DNA from: Geodermatophilaceae bacterium NBWT11
GTDB taxonomy: Bacteria; Actinomycetota; Actinomycetes; Mycobacteriales; Geodermatophilaceae
Direction of reading: 5' to 3'
NCBI GenBank assembly: GCA_014218215.1
Contig: CP043652.1
Coordinates: 2,852,001 to 2,916,000 of the forward strand
Length of the DNA stretch: 64,000 bases
Shown: positions 62,886 to 64,000 of the stretch, piece by piece
Layout of the letters: the number at the start of each line of letters is the position of its first letter
Position numbering within the stretch: position 1 is the first letter of the stretch
Position numbers and translations under genes: made by a program
Notes under the pieces: model-generated
Told to the model about the DNA's origin: nothing
Database searches by the model: none
Seen by the model: only the letters and a program-made list of their open reading frames with translations

Positions 62886-64000
62886 ATGGCCCTCCCCAAG
62901 ATCCTCGTGCTCGTCCTGGCCGGTGGTGCCGGCAACCGGCTGGAGCTGCTGACCGAGAACCGGGCCAAGCCGGCCGTGCCGTTCGCCGGTGCCTACCGGT
63001 TGATCGACTTCCCGCTGTCCAACTGCCAGCACTCGAAGATCGCCGACGTGTGGGTGTCGGTGCAGTTCCACCCGGCGTCGCTGTCGGACCACCTGGCTAA
63101 CGGCCGGCCCTGGGACCTCGACCGCACCTACGGCGGGCTGATGACCCTCCCGCCCTTCCGCGGCACCGACCGGGGCGGCTGGAACACCGGGACCGCCGAC
63201 TCGCTGTGGCGCCAGGCCGACCTGATCCGCGGCTTCGACGCCGACGCCCTCGTCGTGGTCAGCTCCGACGCGGTCTACAAGCTGGACTACCGGGAGGTCG
63301 CCGAGGCCCACCTGGACTCCTCCGCCGAGGTCACCATGGTCACCACCGAGGTCGCCGCGGACGACGCCTCCCGCTACGGCATCGTGTCGACCGACGGCGA
63401 GAAGGTCACCGACTACGCCTACAAGCCCGACGACCCGGCGACGACGACGGCGACCAACGAGGTGTTCGTCTTCACCCCCGGCGCTACGCTGGACCGCCTC
63501 GAGGCCCTCGCCGACGAGGCCGGGGAGGACGGGCTGGAGGACCTGGGCAGCCACCTGCTCCCCGCCCAGTCCCGGGACGGACTGGCCCGCGCGCACCGGC
63601 TCGAGGGGTACTGGCGCGACGTGGGCACCGTGGACGCCTACTGGCAGGCCCACCAGGACTTCCTGGACGACGAGCCGCCGCTGGACCTGGACGACGCCCG
63701 CTGGCCGGTGCACTCCCGCGGCGGCCGGATGTCGGCGGCCCGGCTGATGACCGGCGCCTCGGCCGAGCGCAGCCTGGTCTCCGGCGGCACCCACGTCGCC
63801 GGTCGGGTCTCGGGCTCGGTGCTCAGCCCGGGCGTCGTCGTGGAGGCCGGCGCCGAGGTCACCGACTCGGTGCTCCTGCCCGGCGCGGTCGTGCGGGCCG
63901 GCGCCCGGGTGCACCGCGCCGTGCTGGACGACGGCGTGACGGTGGGCGAACGCGCCACGGTCGGTGGGGACGGCGACGTCACCCTGGTGGGCCGCCGGGC
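62886..64000 (+). CDS. GlgC-like sugar-phosphate nucleotidyltransferase, 3' end outside window
   Basis: The first 371 codons are in the window; GlgC proteins have about 410. The nucleotidyltransferase start LVLVLAGGAGNRLELLTENRAKPAVPFAGAYRLIDFPLSNCQHSKIADVWVSVQFHP, the GTADSLWRQADLI motif and the C-terminal hexapeptide repeats (GTHVAGRVSGSVLSPGVVVEAGAEVTDSVLLPGAVVRAGARVHRAVLDDGV) all fit the glucose-1-phosphate adenylyltransferase family. But the usual G/A-D-H motif (AGDHIY in E. coli) reads SSDAVYK (Asp128, Ala129), and the loop is GGAGNRLELLT instead of GGxGxRLxPLT. It is therefore a GlgC-like paralogue rather than the certain glycogen-synthesis enzyme. ATG 62886 gives the standard N-terminus; no clear ribosome site is seen. 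Confidence 0.82.
   Translation, partial: MALPKILVLVLAGGAGNRLELLTENRAKPAVPFAGAYRLIDFPLSNCQHSKIADVWVSVQFHPASLSDHLANGRPWDLDRTYGGLMTLPPFRGTDRGGWNTGTADSLWRQADLIRGFDADALVVVSSDAVYKLDYREVAEAHLDSSAEVTMVTTEVAADDASRYGIVSTDGEKVTDYAYKPDDPATTTATNEVFVFTPGATLDRLEALADEAGEDGLEDLGSHLLPAQSRDGLARAHRLEGYWRDVGTVDAYWQAHQDFLDDEPPLDLDDARWPVHSRGGRMSAARLMTGASAERSLVSGGTHVAGRVSGSVLSPGVVVEAGAEVTDSVLLPGAVVRAGARVHRAVLDDGVTVGERATVGGDGDVTLVGRR

Overview
This is a very GC-rich chromosome segment (visibly above 70% G+C, GTG starts as common as ATG, 4-base start/stop overlaps). It is almost certainly from a high-GC actinobacterium. Gene content and protein style (DUF2510, DUF3027, DUF2530, DUF2771, SepH, XPB helicase with its helicase-associated partner, stand-alone groEL with CIRCE) suggest the Frankiales/Geodermatophilaceae (Blastococcus, Modestobacter, Geodermatophilus). 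That placement is from memory of the families, not from a search.

Layout. 1-5 kb: the end of threonine synthase, a membrane protein, a CIRCE-controlled groEL and an iron-box-controlled siderophore-binding lipoprotein. 4-16 kb: housekeeping and accessory enzymes (oxidoreductase, DUF4031, HD hydrolase, M20 peptidase, scramblase-like protein, G6PDH), an MHS-family transporter and a 969-residue LuxR-type (LAL) regulator. 16-24 kb: a DNA-repair-like block with an SF2 helicase, a broken PIN-domain gene, XPB, cyclopropane-fatty-acid synthase and the XPB-associated protein. 24-34 kb: small membrane proteins, an acyl-CoA synthetase, DUF202 pair, cold-shock protein, DUF2771, MFS and DUF3027. 34-51 kb: purine permease, MarR regulator, MFS, ThpR, aldo/keto reductase, thioesterase, a three-gene ABC system with an FtsX-like permease, an FAD protein, an rRNA methyltransferase, a heterodimeric ABC exporter and the cell-division protein SepH. 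51-58.5 kb: an AsnO-like glutamine amidotransferase, an S9 peptidase and a circularly permuted ATP-grasp ligase, followed by a transferred Fic gene. 58.5-64 kb: serC, citA, pdxH, MFS and a GlgC-like gene. The order XPB, cspB, DUF2771, MFS, DUF3027, DUF2530, MarR, rRNA methyltransferase, SepH, serC, citA follows the Rv0861c-Rv0889c stretch of Mycobacterium tuberculosis, so this is mostly an old core backbone with local insertions.

The points most worth following are: (1) the fic gene is bracketed by an exact 20-bp direct repeat copied from the 3' end of the gene before it, so its insertion can be read directly; (2) the amidotransferase / S9 peptidase / ATP-grasp trio looks like a variant of the N-acetylglutaminylglutamine amide osmolyte system, with different ligase and peptidase parts; (3) two copies of a ~93-bp structured palindromic repeat lie 24.5 kb apart, both between convergent genes and with one covarying base pair; (4) a perfect 15-bp inverted repeat fills the divergent MFS/DUF3027 promoter region; (5) eleven start codons sit 6-8 bases after a TANNNT hexamer, which predicts leaderless mRNAs. 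No tRNA, rRNA, CRISPR array, transposase or integrase was seen.
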